From contig DJVD01000177.1 of the NCBI GenBank assembly GCA_002440805.1, forward strand, positions 1 through 6,379: a DNA stretch of 6,379 nucleotides. Direction: 5' to 3'. Below the pieces are notes generated by a model. That model was not told the DNA's origin and searched no databases. It saw nothing but the letters and a program-made list of their open reading frames with translations. Positions 1 through 6,322 of this stretch are shown here, one piece after another (the stretch's first letter is position 1; each line of letters opens with the position of its first letter). The DNA is from Chloroflexi bacterium UBA6265 (GTDB taxonomy: Bacteria > Chloroflexota > Chloroflexia > Thermomicrobiales > UBA6265). The position numbers and the translations under genes were made by a program.

Positions 1-425
1 ATGATCTCCTCTCAAAGACGGATGCGGCCGGCTGGAATGTGCGGGATCACCTCGCCAATCTCGCTGCCTGGCTGCATAGCGTCACTGTGATGGTGAGGGA
101 TGGCCAACCGCAATGGACCGGTCTCGGTGCACCGGAAAAGTTGTTTGGCTTTGCCGATTACAACCCCTTGAACGAGGCTATTCGCCAAAACACCATCGAT
201 ACGCCCGTCGCCGATGTCATCGCCGACCTGCGCAACCGCCATGACACGCTGGTGAACATTGTGGCCGAGATGAGCGATGAGGATTTGCTCAAGCCGGTGA
301 ACGATTTCGTGCCGGGCGCGGGGGATTTTGCCATTTGCTACAAGATCGATGGCAACGGCCCCTATCACTATCGCGAACATCGTGAATGGATCGAGGAGAT
401 TCTTGGTCAAGAGAGCATCGAGTAG
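1..425 (+). CDS. ClbS/DfsB-like DinB-superfamily protein, 5'-truncated by the window edge
   Basis: The reading frame is already open at base 3, so the true start lies to the left of the window; 140 residues are visible before the TAG stop at 423-425. The visible part begins within the typical DinB/ClbS element GWNVRDHLANLAAW (visible residues 10-23). Near the C-terminus it has a HYREHREWIEEI helix (residues 122-133). His16, His122 and His126 of the visible part sit where this four-helix-bundle superfamily usually places its metal-binding or active-site histidines. ClbS/DfsB members are small cytoplasmic proteins of roughly 160-180 residues, so perhaps 20-40 residues are missing. ClbS itself is a colibactin self-resistance protein, but most relatives have no known function and nothing here shows resistance. 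The gene converges on the yczE-like gene with a 20-nt gap. A GTG at 39 is the internal Val of the conserved motif and should not be taken as the start. The family call is fairly firm; the role is unknown. Confidence 0.75.
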   Translation, partial: DLLSKTDAAGWNVRDHLANLAAWLHSVTVMVRDGQPQWTGLGAPEKLFGFADYNPLNEAIRQNTIDTPVADVIADLRNRHDTLVNIVAEMSDEDLLKPVNDFVPGAGDFAICYKIDGNGPYHYREHREWIEEILGQESIE

Positions 426-449
426 CGTTATCGAAATCCGATGCGCTAC
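422..449. terminator. Hairpin between convergent genes, possible weak bidirectional terminator
   Basis: GTAGCG at 422-427 pairs with CGCTAC at 444-449, and ATCG at 430-433 pairs with CGAT at 439-442, leaving a 5-nt loop. Both TAG stop codons lie within the outer arms: plus-strand stop 423-425 and minus-strand stop 446-448. A competing pairing of GCATCG at 415-420 with CGATGC at 439-444 is also possible. No clear T-tract follows on either strand, so an intrinsic-terminator role is only suggested by the position. Confidence 0.3.
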
Positions 450-1099
450 GCTGGTGACTCCTGGATTCCCGGCGTGTGCTGGTTGTCGCCAACCGTTGCC
501 ACCACGTTCTGCTTGGCATCAGTGGGCAGCGACACTCGAAAGATCCGCATGAAATATTGGCAGACGTAGCCGATGAACACGGCAAACGCAATTGTGCCGA
601 CGCCGACCGTGCCTCCCAGCGTCCAACCGATTGCCACAACGGCGAGCTCAATCGCGACACGAACCTTCCAGATCGGCAACCCGGTGACCCGGTGCAGCCC
701 GGTCATCAGTCCGTCCCGCGGGCCGGGACCGAAGCGCGAACCGATGTAGAGCCCGGTCGCCATACCGACAACAACGATTCCCAGCACGATGTAGGTGACG
801 CGCACCCAGAGCGTATCGGTTTCAGGTATCAGGGCGAAGCTGGCATCTGCCGATGGGCCGACCAGCAATGAGTTGAGCACCGTGCCGATGCCGGGCTTTT
901 GCCCCAGGGGTATCCAGAAGAGCAGCACAATACCGCTCAGGATGATGGTAATCGTGCCGAACGACCACGGAGCGTGATGTGAAATACCCTGCGTGAGGAC
1001 ATCCCAGGATGCAGCGCCAAGATTACTTCGTACCAGGAACGCAATCCCCGCCCCATACAGGAAGAGGCCAATGAAAAGTTGGGCCAGGCGCCGCGCCAT
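446..1099 (-). CDS. yczE: YczE/YitT-family integral membrane protein
   Basis: This is a 217-residue polytopic membrane protein matching the YczE/YyaS/YitT group. The hydrophobic segments run at about residues 5-23, 47-65, 70-90, 98-120 and 145-180. Conserved-looking motifs are LGAASWDVLTQGIS (27-40), GIGTVLNSLLVGP (70-82) and GSRFGPGPRDGLMTGL (120-135). A short polar tail (about 190-217) is probably cytoplasmic. I chose the ATG at 1099 because AGGAG at 1107-1111 lies 7 nt upstream of it. The frame also opens at TTG 1153 and ATG 1150, but those lack a convincing ribosome-binding site and would add a polar extension before the first membrane helix. Family members are putative transporters or membrane regulators; Bacillus YczE is linked to lipopeptide production, and the biochemical activity is not known. 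The gene is co-directional with tctCBA but 305 nt downstream of tctA, so it probably has its own promoter. Family call is good; function is unassigned. Confidence 0.85.
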   Translation of the reverse strand: MARRLAQLFIGLFLYGAGIAFLVRSNLGAASWDVLTQGISHHAPWSFGTITIILSGIVLLFWIPLGQKPGIGTVLNSLLVGPSADASFALIPETDTLWVRVTYIVLGIVVVGMATGLYIGSRFGPGPRDGLMTGLHRVTGLPIWKVRVAIELAVVAIGWTLGGTVGVGTIAFAVFIGYVCQYFMRIFRVSLPTDAKQNVVATVGDNQHTPGIQESPA

Positions 1100-1106
1100 C
1101 AGCGTG

Positions 1107-1111
1107 CTCCT
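1107..1111 (-). promoter_or_regulatory. Ribosome-binding site that fixes the yczE-like start
   Basis: On the minus strand AGGAG precedes ATG 1099 with a 7-nt spacer. It favours the 217-residue product over starts at 1150 or 1153, which lack a comparable site. Confidence 0.65.
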
Positions 1112-1191
1112 GCCAGGAAACGTGGAATCGGCCGTGTGTGTTGTGGTCATCAAAAGCTTTCGTCGACAGTGTTGGCGGCAAACCGTGATCC

Positions 1192-1224
1192 CTTGTAGCC
1201 CACATTCGGCAGAAGCGCAATGTG
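1192..1224 (-). promoter_or_regulatory. Possible yczE-like promoter overlapped by an inverted repeat
   Basis: On the minus strand TTGCGC (1215-1220) and TACAAG (1192-1197) are separated by 17 nt and match the -35 and -10 consensus at 3/6 and 4/6 positions. CACATT (1201-1206) and AATGTG (1219-1224) form an inverted repeat with a 12-nt spacer that covers the -35 box and much of the spacer, as a repressor operator might. Both matches are weak and could be chance. Confidence 0.2.
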
Positions 1225-1404
1225 AGTTGATGGTGCGTGTGATGAGAAGGGCGGGTGCCTGTTGTTCGGCGCGACATCCTTGCTACGGATGGGGACAATG
1301 ACCTCGGTCACCGACCCGGTTCAAGGTGCTGCTGCGGCCCGTGAAGCGACAGTGCGCGAGCGAAGTATCAATTCCGCTCTTTCAATCTTGCACGGGTTGC
1401 CGGC

Positions 1405-2916
1405 CTACACGTTTGATTCGGCGCGGGTCATGGCCATGCGGCTGCGGATGGTACCGACGACGACTGGCAAGACGATGATCAGCACGGTGATCAGGAAAAT
1501 CGACAGGCTGAGGGAGCGGGTGAAGAACACCGTCCAGTCGTTCTGATTGATCTGCATGGCGGTGCGGAATTGCTTCTCCGCCAGCGGCCCGAGAATCGCG
1601 CCCACCACACACGGCCCTACCGGGATGCCAAAGCGGCGCATCATGTAGCCCAGGACACCCAGCGCGTACAACACGATCAGGCCGGTAACGCTCTGGCTTT
1701 GCGCCCAGGTGCCAAGGCCAGCAAACACCAGGATGCCGCTATAGAGCCATGGCCGAGGGATACTCAGCAGCTTCACCCACACCCCAACCAGCGGCAGGTT
1801 CAGCACCAGCAACATCAGGTTGCCGATGTACAGGCTGGCGATGAGGCCCCACACCAACTCTGGCGAGCTATCGAACAGTTGCGGTCCGGGATTAAGGTTA
1901 TATCGCTGGAACGCCGCCAGCAAAATCGCGGCGGTCGCGGTGGTGGGCAGTCCGAGTGTAAGCAGGGGCACCAACGTGCCGGCAGCCGAGGCGTTATTGG
2001 CCGCTTCGGGGCCGGCGACGCCTTCAATGGCGCCATGACCGAATTCCTCAGGATGCTTGGAAAGCTTTTTCTCCAGCGAGTAGCTGAGGAACGTGGGCAC
2101 CTCGGCGCCACCGGCGGGCAACGATCCGATCGGAAAACCGAGCGCAGTGCCGCGTAGCCACGGCTTCCAACTGCGTCGCCAGTCCTCCCTGGTCATCCAT
2201 TTACCCTGGATTGGTTGGACCTTGCCCGGGGTTGATCGCAGTCGCGAGGCAATCCAGAGGGTTTCGCCGACAGCGAAGAGGCCGACGGCGATCGTGACCA
2301 CATCGATACCACCAAAGAGATGCTGGTTGCCGAATGTATAGCGAGCCTGGCTGGTAAGGAGATCGATGCCAACCAGCCCAAGTGCAAGGCCCATGAAAAG
2401 GCTGACGAGGCCACGCACCCGGGAATCGCCCAACAGTGTGCTCACCGTAGTGAAGGCCAGCACCATGATCATGAAATACTCGGGGCTGCCGAAATTGCGG
2501 GCAAAATCGGCCATGGCCGGTGCGACAAAAGTCAGGCCGATCGTGGCGATGGTGCCGGCGACAAATGAACCGATGGCGGCAGTGGCCAGCGCGGCAGCGC
2601 CACGACCCTTGCGGGCCATTTTGTTGCCTTCCAGCGCGGTAATGATCGAGGCGCTTTCACCCGGGGTGTTCAGCAGGATGGACGTTGTTGAGCCGCCGTA
2701 CATGCCGCCGTAGTAAATGCCGGCGAACAGGATAAACGCCGGAATCGGGTCCAGCGAATACGTAATGGGCAGCAACAGCGCCACGGTGAGCGCCGGTCCG
2801 ATACCGGGGAGCACGCCCACAAACGTGCCCAAAATAACGCCCAATAACGCCCAGCCGAGATTGCCGGGAGTGAGCGCAATGGCAAAGCCATCCATCAAGG
2901 AATTTACCGCATCCAT
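1405..2916 (-). CDS. tctA: TctA, large permease subunit of a tripartite tricarboxylate transporter
   Basis: This 503-residue, highly hydrophobic protein (about 12 membrane segments expected for the family) is a full-length TctA. Signatures in order are GVLPGIGP (34-41), [21 protein letters not shown] (68-88), [19 protein letters not shown] and [17 protein letters not shown] (roughly 275-310), and [16 protein letters not shown] (about 320-335). These glycine/proline-rich motifs form the transport core of TTT permeases. TctA works with TctB in the membrane and takes substrate from periplasmic or extracytoplasmic TctC, driven by an ion gradient. I chose ATG 2916: GAGGTG at 2926-2931 lies 9 nt upstream. 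A GTG at 2928 in the same frame is itself part of that ribosome-binding site. The gene begins 21 nt after tctB, with its ribosome-binding site beginning 2-6 nt past the tctB stop, so the two are probably translationally coupled. The ends are intact and nothing suggests a frameshift. The substrate cannot be deduced from the permease. Confidence 0.95.
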   Translation of the reverse strand: MDAVNSLMDGFAIALTPGNLGWALLGVILGTFVGVLPGIGPALTVALLLPITYSLDPIPAFILFAGIYYGGMYGGSTTSILLNTPGESASIITALEGNKMARKGRGAAALATAAIGSFVAGTIATIGLTFVAPAMADFARNFGSPEYFMIMVLAFTTVSTLLGDSRVRGLVSLFMGLALGLVGIDLLTSQARYTFGNQHLFGGIDVVTIAVGLFAVGETLWIASRLRSTPGKVQPIQGKWMTREDWRRSWKPWLRGTALGFPIGSLPAGGAEVPTFLSYSLEKKLSKHPEEFGHGAIEGVAGPEAANNASAAGTLVPLLTLGLPTTATAAILLAAFQRYNLNPGPQLFDSSPELVWGLIASLYIGNLMLLVLNLPLVGVWVKLLSIPRPWLYSGILVFAGLGTWAQSQSVTGLIVLYALGVLGYMMRRFGIPVGPCVVGAILGPLAEKQFRTAMQINQNDWTVFFTRSLSLSIFLITVLIIVLPVVVGTIRSRMAMTRAESNV

Positions 2917-2921
2917 GGTCG

Positions 2922-2935
2922 TCCCCACCTCTCCT
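2922..2935 (-). promoter_or_regulatory. tctA ribosome-binding site, directly after the tctB stop
   Basis: The minus strand has a purine-rich run, AGGAGAGGTGGGGA, whose GAGGTG part sits 9 nt before ATG 2916. It starts two bases after the tctB stop codon, which suits ribosome re-initiation and argues for ATG 2916 over the in-frame GTG at 2928. Confidence 0.6.
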
Positions 2936-2937
2936 GG

Positions 2938-3483
2938 CTACGGCAGAACGGATTCAAGCCAGCCCGCAGGCAGCCGCACCCCAAGCCACGTATCGAACAT
3001 CAGGTACACAGCCAGCCCCATGGCAAGGCCAATACCCAGGTTGAGCAGGATGTTCTTCGCCCCCATGGCGGTGCTGCAAATGGCGAACATGACGCCGGCG
3101 GCAATGGCAAATCCGGCGCGCTGCACCAACAACGCAAAGGCGGTAAGGCCCACGCCAACCAGGATCAGCGTGCTCCAACTGGGCTTGGCGGTGATATCCA
3201 CATCTTCGCTATCTTCGCCGGCAGAAAGGGGTTTCGGACTGCGCACAATGTCGATCACGTACCACACGCCCACCAGCAACATGCCGATACCCACCAGCTG
3301 CGGGAACACGCGCGGACTCACACGCACGCTGCGCGGGGCCCGGAAATCCCTGGCCAACCACAGAATTACGATGGCCACCACGATTACACCAATCGCGACC
3401 GCCAACTCAATCCAGCGTTCCCAGCCTTTCGGCTCCGGGCCTTCGGTAATGTCATCGAGTGTGGGTGGATATTCGCTATGCAT
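2938..3483 (-). CDS. tctB: TctB, small membrane subunit of a tripartite tricarboxylate transporter
   Basis: This 181-residue protein lies between the binding-protein and large-permease genes, the usual place for tctB. A polar N-terminus (1-24) is followed by hydrophobic helices at about 25-44, 62-80, 105-120, 123-141 and 145-165. The SPRVFPQLVGIGMLLVG stretch (56-72) matches the family's usual FP motif at the start of the second helix. An acidic linker (about 87-99, GEDSEDVD) joins the two halves, and the protein ends in the family-like LGVRLPAGWL (167-176). TctB is poorly conserved in sequence, so the call rests on topology, length, these motifs and synteny. It is thought to assemble with TctA and is needed for transport. 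ATG 3483 is preceded by AGAGG at 3491-3495 with a 7-nt spacer. Expression may be tuned by the stem-loop just upstream. Confidence 0.9.
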   Translation of the reverse strand: MHSEYPPTLDDITEGPEPKGWERWIELAVAIGVIVVAIVILWLARDFRAPRSVRVSPRVFPQLVGIGMLLVGVWYVIDIVRSPKPLSAGEDSEDVDITAKPSWSTLILVGVGLTAFALLVQRAGFAIAAGVMFAICSTAMGAKNILLNLGIGLAMGLAVYLMFDTWLGVRLPAGWLESVLP

Positions 3484-3496
3484 CTCACAGCCTCTG

Positions 3497-3527
3497 AAAG
3501 AAAACGGGGAGCTTGCGCTCCCCGTTT
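3497..3527 (-). terminator. Intrinsic terminator-like stem-loop between tctC and tctB
   Basis: The minus strand carries a perfect 11-bp stem (AAACGGGGAGC at 3517-3527 with its complement at 3502-3512) closed by a 4-nt GCAA loop at 3513-3516. It is followed by a T-rich tail, TTTTCTTT when counted from the stem base (3504-3497). It lies 11 nt after the tctC stop and just before the tctB ribosome-binding site. Because the downstream permease genes have no other evident promoter, it more likely acts as a partial terminator or 3'-end stabiliser that raises tctC expression over tctBA than as the end of the operon. Confidence 0.8.
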
Positions 3528-3537
3528 CGCCCGTGAA

Positions 3538-4548
3538 CTAGCCTTCCAGCAAACCAAGGTCGGTGAGGATGGTGTTGACGCGTTCGGTTTCATCTTCGAT
3601 GAAGGTGACGAACTCATCACCGGAAAGGTACTGGTCGCTCCAGGCGAATTTCTCCAGCGTTTCTTTCCATACATCGGATTCGTGAAGCGCATCGAGGGTT
3701 TCGAGGATAGCATCCTTATCAGCGTCCTCGATTTCCGGCGGTGCGACGATGCCGCGCCAGTTGGAAAGCTCAACGTCGATGTCCGATTCCTTCAGCGTTG
3801 GAATGGTATCGTCGCCACCTTCATCGCGACCAGAGACCGCCAGCGCGCGGAGCTCACCCGATTCGATTTGAGGCAGGAACTCACCAAGACCCGAAACGCC
3901 AGCAGTGGTCTCATTGCCCAGCAGCGAGGCCAGGGCCTCACCACCACCGGAGAATGGCACGTAGTTAATTTCGGCTGGATCGATTTCCAATGCCTGCGCA
4001 ATCAGGCCGACCAACAGGTGATCGGTGCCGCCGGCAGAGCCCCCGGCCCAACTGACGCCAGCCGGATCTTCTTTGAACGCTGCAACCAAATCAGCCATGG
4101 TTTCGTGTGGGCTATCCGCAGGAACCACAATCACTTCCCACTCGCCGGTGAGGCGAGCCAGGGGGGTGGATTGATCGAGGCCAACCGGTGCCTCATTGAG
4201 GCCGATGCCGCCGATCATCACCAGACCCATGACCATGAGGGTGTGGCTATCGCCCTTGTACTTGCTGGCCAGATCGGCCAGGCCGATGGTTCCACCGGCA
4301 CCCGGTACATTGAAGACCTCTACAGTGCTTACCAACTCGGCTTCCTGCAGCGAGCGCTGCAGTTCCCGTGCGGTGGTGTCCCAGCCGCCACCCGGGCTGG
4401 CCGGAGCCATGATCTGTAGGGTTTCCTTGGCCCAGTCACTTTGCGCCACTGGGGTGCTTTGCGCCGCTGCGGTGCCCTTCAGCACGGCTGGCGCGATCGT
4501 TGTGGCCGTCGCCATGGCGGCAAACGAACGACGATTCAGGGACTTCAT
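3538..4548 (-). CDS. tctC: TctC, extracytoplasmic solute-binding protein of the TTT system (Bug family)
   Basis: This 336-residue protein is a typical-length TctC/Bug receptor. The leader (1-29) has NRRSF (5-9), a hydrophobic core and an AAA-Q junction at 29/30, resembling a Tat signal peptide. The mature protein has no cysteine, so it is not a lipoprotein. Family features are [12 protein letters not shown] (50-61, with Asp57 at the position that commonly contacts ligand), [10 protein letters not shown] (80-89), VIVVPADSP (139-147), [12 protein letters not shown] (168-179) and [12 protein letters not shown] (195-206). The fold is a two-lobed Venus-flytrap domain that captures a carboxylate and passes it to TctAB. 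The C-terminal third is rich in Asp and Glu. ATG 4548 is well set by AGGAGGT at 4557-4563 with an 8-nt spacer, the strongest ribosome-binding site in the window, fitting the high level needed for a binding protein. The ligand is not readable from sequence: citrate, other dicarboxylates, aromatic acids and others are all known for the family. Confidence 0.95.
   Translation of the reverse strand: MKSLNRRSFAAMATATTIAPAVLKGTAAAQSTPVAQSDWAKETLQIMAPASPGGGWDTTARELQRSLQEAELVSTVEVFNVPGAGGTIGLADLASKYKGDSHTLMVMGLVMIGGIGLNEAPVGLDQSTPLARLTGEWEVIVVPADSPHETMADLVAAFKEDPAGVSWAGGSAGGTDHLLVGLIAQALEIDPAEINYVPFSGGGEALASLLGNETTAGVSGLGEFLPQIESGELRALAVSGRDEGGDDTIPTLKESDIDVELSNWRGIVAPPEIEDADKDAILETLDALHESDVWKETLEKFAWSDQYLSGDEFVTFIEDETERVNTILTDLGLLEG
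4440..4475 (-). repeat. 18-bp tandem duplication in the tctC leader region
   Basis: Positions 4440-4457 and 4458-4475 are adjacent 18-bp copies that agree at 16 of 18 bases, the differences being A/G and G/C. In the tctC frame they encode the hexapeptides GTAAAQ and STPVAQ (residues 25-36), spanning the predicted signal-peptidase cleavage site. The unit is exactly six codons, so the frame is kept. Confidence 0.75.
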
Positions 4549-4588
4549 GTCAATAAACCTCCTGTAAGGCCAAATTGTCGAAGAGAAC

Positions 4589-4642
4589 TTTTGTACATAT
4601 TAACAGAGAACCAGATTTCGTGCGCACCATTTTGTATACATA
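4589..4642. promoter_or_regulatory. Paired operator-like repeats upstream of tctC
   Basis: On the plus strand TTTTGTATACATA (4630-4642) and TTTTGTACATATT (4589-4601) are near copies starting 41 bp apart, about four helical turns. Each contains a small palindrome (TGTATACA 4633-4640; TGTACA 4592-4597). One covers the candidate -10 and the other lies upstream of the -35, so one protein could act at both. Short GT(n)AC palindromes are usual for GntR-family regulators, but no regulator gene is in the window, so the binding protein is a guess. Confidence 0.35.
4597..4605 (-). promoter_or_regulatory. Candidate extended -10 promoter of tctCBA
   Basis: The minus strand reads TGTTAATAT here, fitting the extended -10 pattern TGnTAnnnT. 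The hexamer 17 nt upstream (4620-4625, GCGCAC) is a poor -35 and lies within the perfect palindrome GTGCGCAC at 4620-4627. Transcription would begin near 4590, giving a leader of about 40 nt before the tctC ATG. The weak -35 suggests activator dependence or reliance on the extended -10. Confidence 0.4.
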
Positions 4643-4656
4643 GGGGCGCGTATGGA

Positions 4657-6294
4657 TCAGTCGGCCTGGTGTTCTATCCCGTTCGATACTGGGAGATCTG
4701 TCGGCGGTCCCCAGGTAGGTGGGTTGTCAACAGTGTCCCAGAATGCGCAGTTGTGCCGATCCCTCAGCACTTCCCCATCCGTCGTTACGCTGTTGTTACC
4801 GGCCTGCAGCACCATGACAGTCCCGGTTTCGCTATACGGCATCCAGGGGATGAGACTATCCGCATTGGGAGATCCTGTTGCCACGAATTGTCCCCACTGT
4901 AGTTTCATTTGATGCGCCAACAGTTGCTCGTCGGGGTCGAAGCCGCTTGCCAACGGCACTCCGGCGTCAAAGGATGGGAACAGGTAGGCCAACTCAGCCG
5001 CATGGCCGGCACCCCAGTTGTAGCTCGGCGGAAGGAGTCGAGGAATGAGGCCGGGGCCGTACTGGTGGGAGAACACATACACGTAGACCACGGGCGCTAT
5101 GGCACTGAAATTATCGGCCATTTCAAGCGAATCACACGCAAACTGATCCGAGACTGCCCCGCCCAACACGTACACACCTGTGAAGGCGGCGAAGCCATTG
5201 GTGGGCCAGGGATAGAGCGCCTTGAACTCATCGGCGCGGTCACCAAATTGGGCAAGCACCGTTTCTTCGTAGCCGTTCTCCCGCATCCCCAAATACCCGA
5301 GCCCGAACACCCGGCCCTCATCCCGGTTCCACCCGATAAAGACCGGCACAGAATGCGCACGGCCTTCGGCAATAACTGTATCGGGGTCCTCTGGAAGAAT
5401 GTCGGTTCCAAACACGGGTGGCATGAGACCGGGGATGGGAACGTCGATGAGGTTCGCCACCGGCAAGCTACGAAGGCAGGCAACCACATCCACCTCTTCG
5501 CAGCCAAGACTGGCAACGATTTCCTGGCCGCTGGCCTCGGCGGCATCCAGGGAGGTGCTCCAGCAAAACGCGCTTTGCATCATCGCCTGATGAAAGAGCC
5601 CTGAAGATGCTGGCGACGTAAGGTGGGAGCACACAGATGCGCCTCCCGCCGATTCCCCGCCAAGGGTGACATTCGCCTTGTCACCACCAAACGACGAGAT
5701 GTGCGATTGGATCCACCGCAACGCAGCTTGCTGATCCATCAGGCCGTAGTTTCCCGAACTTCCCTCGCCTTCCGCAGTTAGGTCTGGATGCGCCAGGAAC
5801 CCGAGAACTCCCAACCGATAGTTGACGCTGACAGTGATGATGTTGTTCATGCTGGCAATGGCTGACGCGTCGTACTGGCTGGCACTGCCGTTCACGAACC
5901 CGCCGCCATGAATAAACACATATACCGGCAGCCGATCGTTATCCGATATACCGGCGCGCCGGAAGATATTGAGGAACAGGCAGTCTTCAGATTCCGACCG
6001 TGGGGAACCCGGGAATTCGGCAGCGGCACATGCAGGGCCGTATGCAGTGGCGTCGAGAACTCCTTCCCATGGATCCATTTCCCCTGGCGGCTGCCACCGC
6101 AATTCACCGACCGGCGGGGAGGCGAATGGCACGCCGAGAAAGTACTCCGCGTCGTTATCAGCAAACCCCTGGAGCGTCCCGAGCGAGGTATTCACTCGCG
6201 GGCCAGATGCAGCGGGAACTGCATCCGGGATCGGCGTTTGCAGCAATGCGGCCGTGATGACGAAAATGACCAGTGCCAATCGCAGGTGGGGCAT
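4657..6294 (-). CDS. Secreted type-B carboxylesterase (alpha/beta-hydrolase, COesterase family)
   Basis: This 545-residue protein is a full-length type-B carboxylesterase, the family that includes acetylcholinesterase and bacterial p-nitrobenzyl esterase. It hydrolyses carboxylic esters to an acid and an alcohol. A Sec-type leader (hydrophobic core about residues 6-18) precedes the catalytic domain. Visible landmarks are YFLGVPFASPPVGELRWQPP (51-70), EDCLFLNIF (103-111), the oxyanion-hole HGGG (129-132), GNYGLMDQQAALRWI (181-195) and the nucleophile elbow GGESAGG with Ser215. The triad is completed by Glu326 in GWNRDEG and His431 in GAGHAAELAYLF. Cys89/Cys105 and Cys265/Cys273 match the disulphide loops of the family, consistent with an enzyme outside the cytoplasm. 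I prefer ATG 6294, with GGAGG at 6300-6304 and a 5-nt spacer, over the in-frame GTG at 6306, which overlaps that site. It ends 108 nt before tctC on the same strand with no evident terminator. The substrate is unknown: carbamates, phthalate-type esters and simple acyl esters are all possible. Confidence 0.92.
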   Translation of the reverse strand: MPHLRLALVIFVITAALLQTPIPDAVPAASGPRVNTSLGTLQGFADNDAEYFLGVPFASPPVGELRWQPPGEMDPWEGVLDATAYGPACAAAEFPGSPRSESEDCLFLNIFRRAGISDNDRLPVYVFIHGGGFVNGSASQYDASAIASMNNIITVSVNYRLGVLGFLAHPDLTAEGEGSSGNYGLMDQQAALRWIQSHISSFGGDKANVTLGGESAGGASVCSHLTSPASSGLFHQAMMQSAFCWSTSLDAAEASGQEIVASLGCEEVDVVACLRSLPVANLIDVPIPGLMPPVFGTDILPEDPDTVIAEGRAHSVPVFIGWNRDEGRVFGLGYLGMRENGYEETVLAQFGDRADEFKALYPWPTNGFAAFTGVYVLGGAVSDQFACDSLEMADNFSAIAPVVYVYVFSHQYGPGLIPRLLPPSYNWGAGHAAELAYLFPSFDAGVPLASGFDPDEQLLAHQMKLQWGQFVATGSPNADSLIPWMPYSETGTVMVLQAGNNSVTTDGEVLRDRHNCAFWDTVDNPPTWGPPTDLPVSNGIEHQAD

Positions 6295-6299
6295 AGCAT

Positions 6300-6304
6300 C
6301 CTCC
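6300..6304 (-). promoter_or_regulatory. Ribosome-binding site deciding the esterase start
   Basis: GGAGG on the minus strand lies 5 nt before ATG 6294. The alternative GTG codon at 6306-6304 overlaps this site and has no purine-rich run of its own at a suitable distance. Confidence 0.55.
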
Positions 6305-6322
6305 ACGGATCCTGTTCTTACG

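Larger units (their letters stand above)
1100..1404. other. 305-nt non-coding stretch between tctA and the yczE-like gene
   Basis: I find no convincing gene here on either strand. Open frames crossing it run antisense into tctA or overlap the yczE-like gene in another frame, and their sequences look random. No strong stem-loop with a T-tract follows the tctA stop. The best stem is GAGCG 1358-1362 with CGCTC 1375-1379, 5 bp with a 12-nt loop and no minus-strand T-tract. The stretch therefore probably holds the 3' untranslated end of the tct transcript and the promoter region of the yczE-like gene. Confidence 0.55.

Noticed and set aside
39..41. GTG as start of the left-edge gene
   Set aside because: It encodes the Val inside the conserved GWNVRDHL element, and the frame continues open to the left edge.
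1023..1298. Minus-strand open frame covering the gap upstream of the yczE-like gene
   Set aside because: It overlaps the well-supported yczE-like gene in another frame and is His/Arg/Trp-rich without motif.
1358..1379. Possible terminator after tctA
   Set aside because: Only a 5-bp stem with a 12-nt loop and no T-tract on the minus strand.
1262..1546. Possible small plus-strand gene starting in the tctA-yczE gap
   Set aside because: Half of it runs antisense into the end of tctA, it has no good ribosome-binding site, and the sequence resembles no family I know.
1570..2157. Plus-strand open frame of 195 codons opposite tctA
   Set aside because: Its Gln/Arg/His-rich composition is the complement of membrane-protein codons. 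It has no motif and no separate transcription signal.
2717..3541. Plus-strand open frame of 274 codons across tctA, tctB and the terminator
   Set aside because: It crosses three real elements on the opposite strand and its Ser/Thr/Pro/Met-rich translation has no family features, so it is a shadow of hydrophobic-protein codons.
3478..4419. Long open frame of 313 codons on the plus strand opposite tctC
   Set aside because: It lies wholly antisense to a clear TctC gene with all family motifs. Its translation shows no recognisable domain, and long antisense open frames are common in GC-rich genes.
4549..4656. Terminator separating the esterase from tctC
   Set aside because: The palindromes found here are short (6-8 bp in total) and lack T-tracts in the right place; they look like protein-binding sites.
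4909..5604. Plus-strand open frame of 231 codons opposite the esterase
   Set aside because: It is antisense to an intact esterase with a full catalytic triad and has no recognisable domain.
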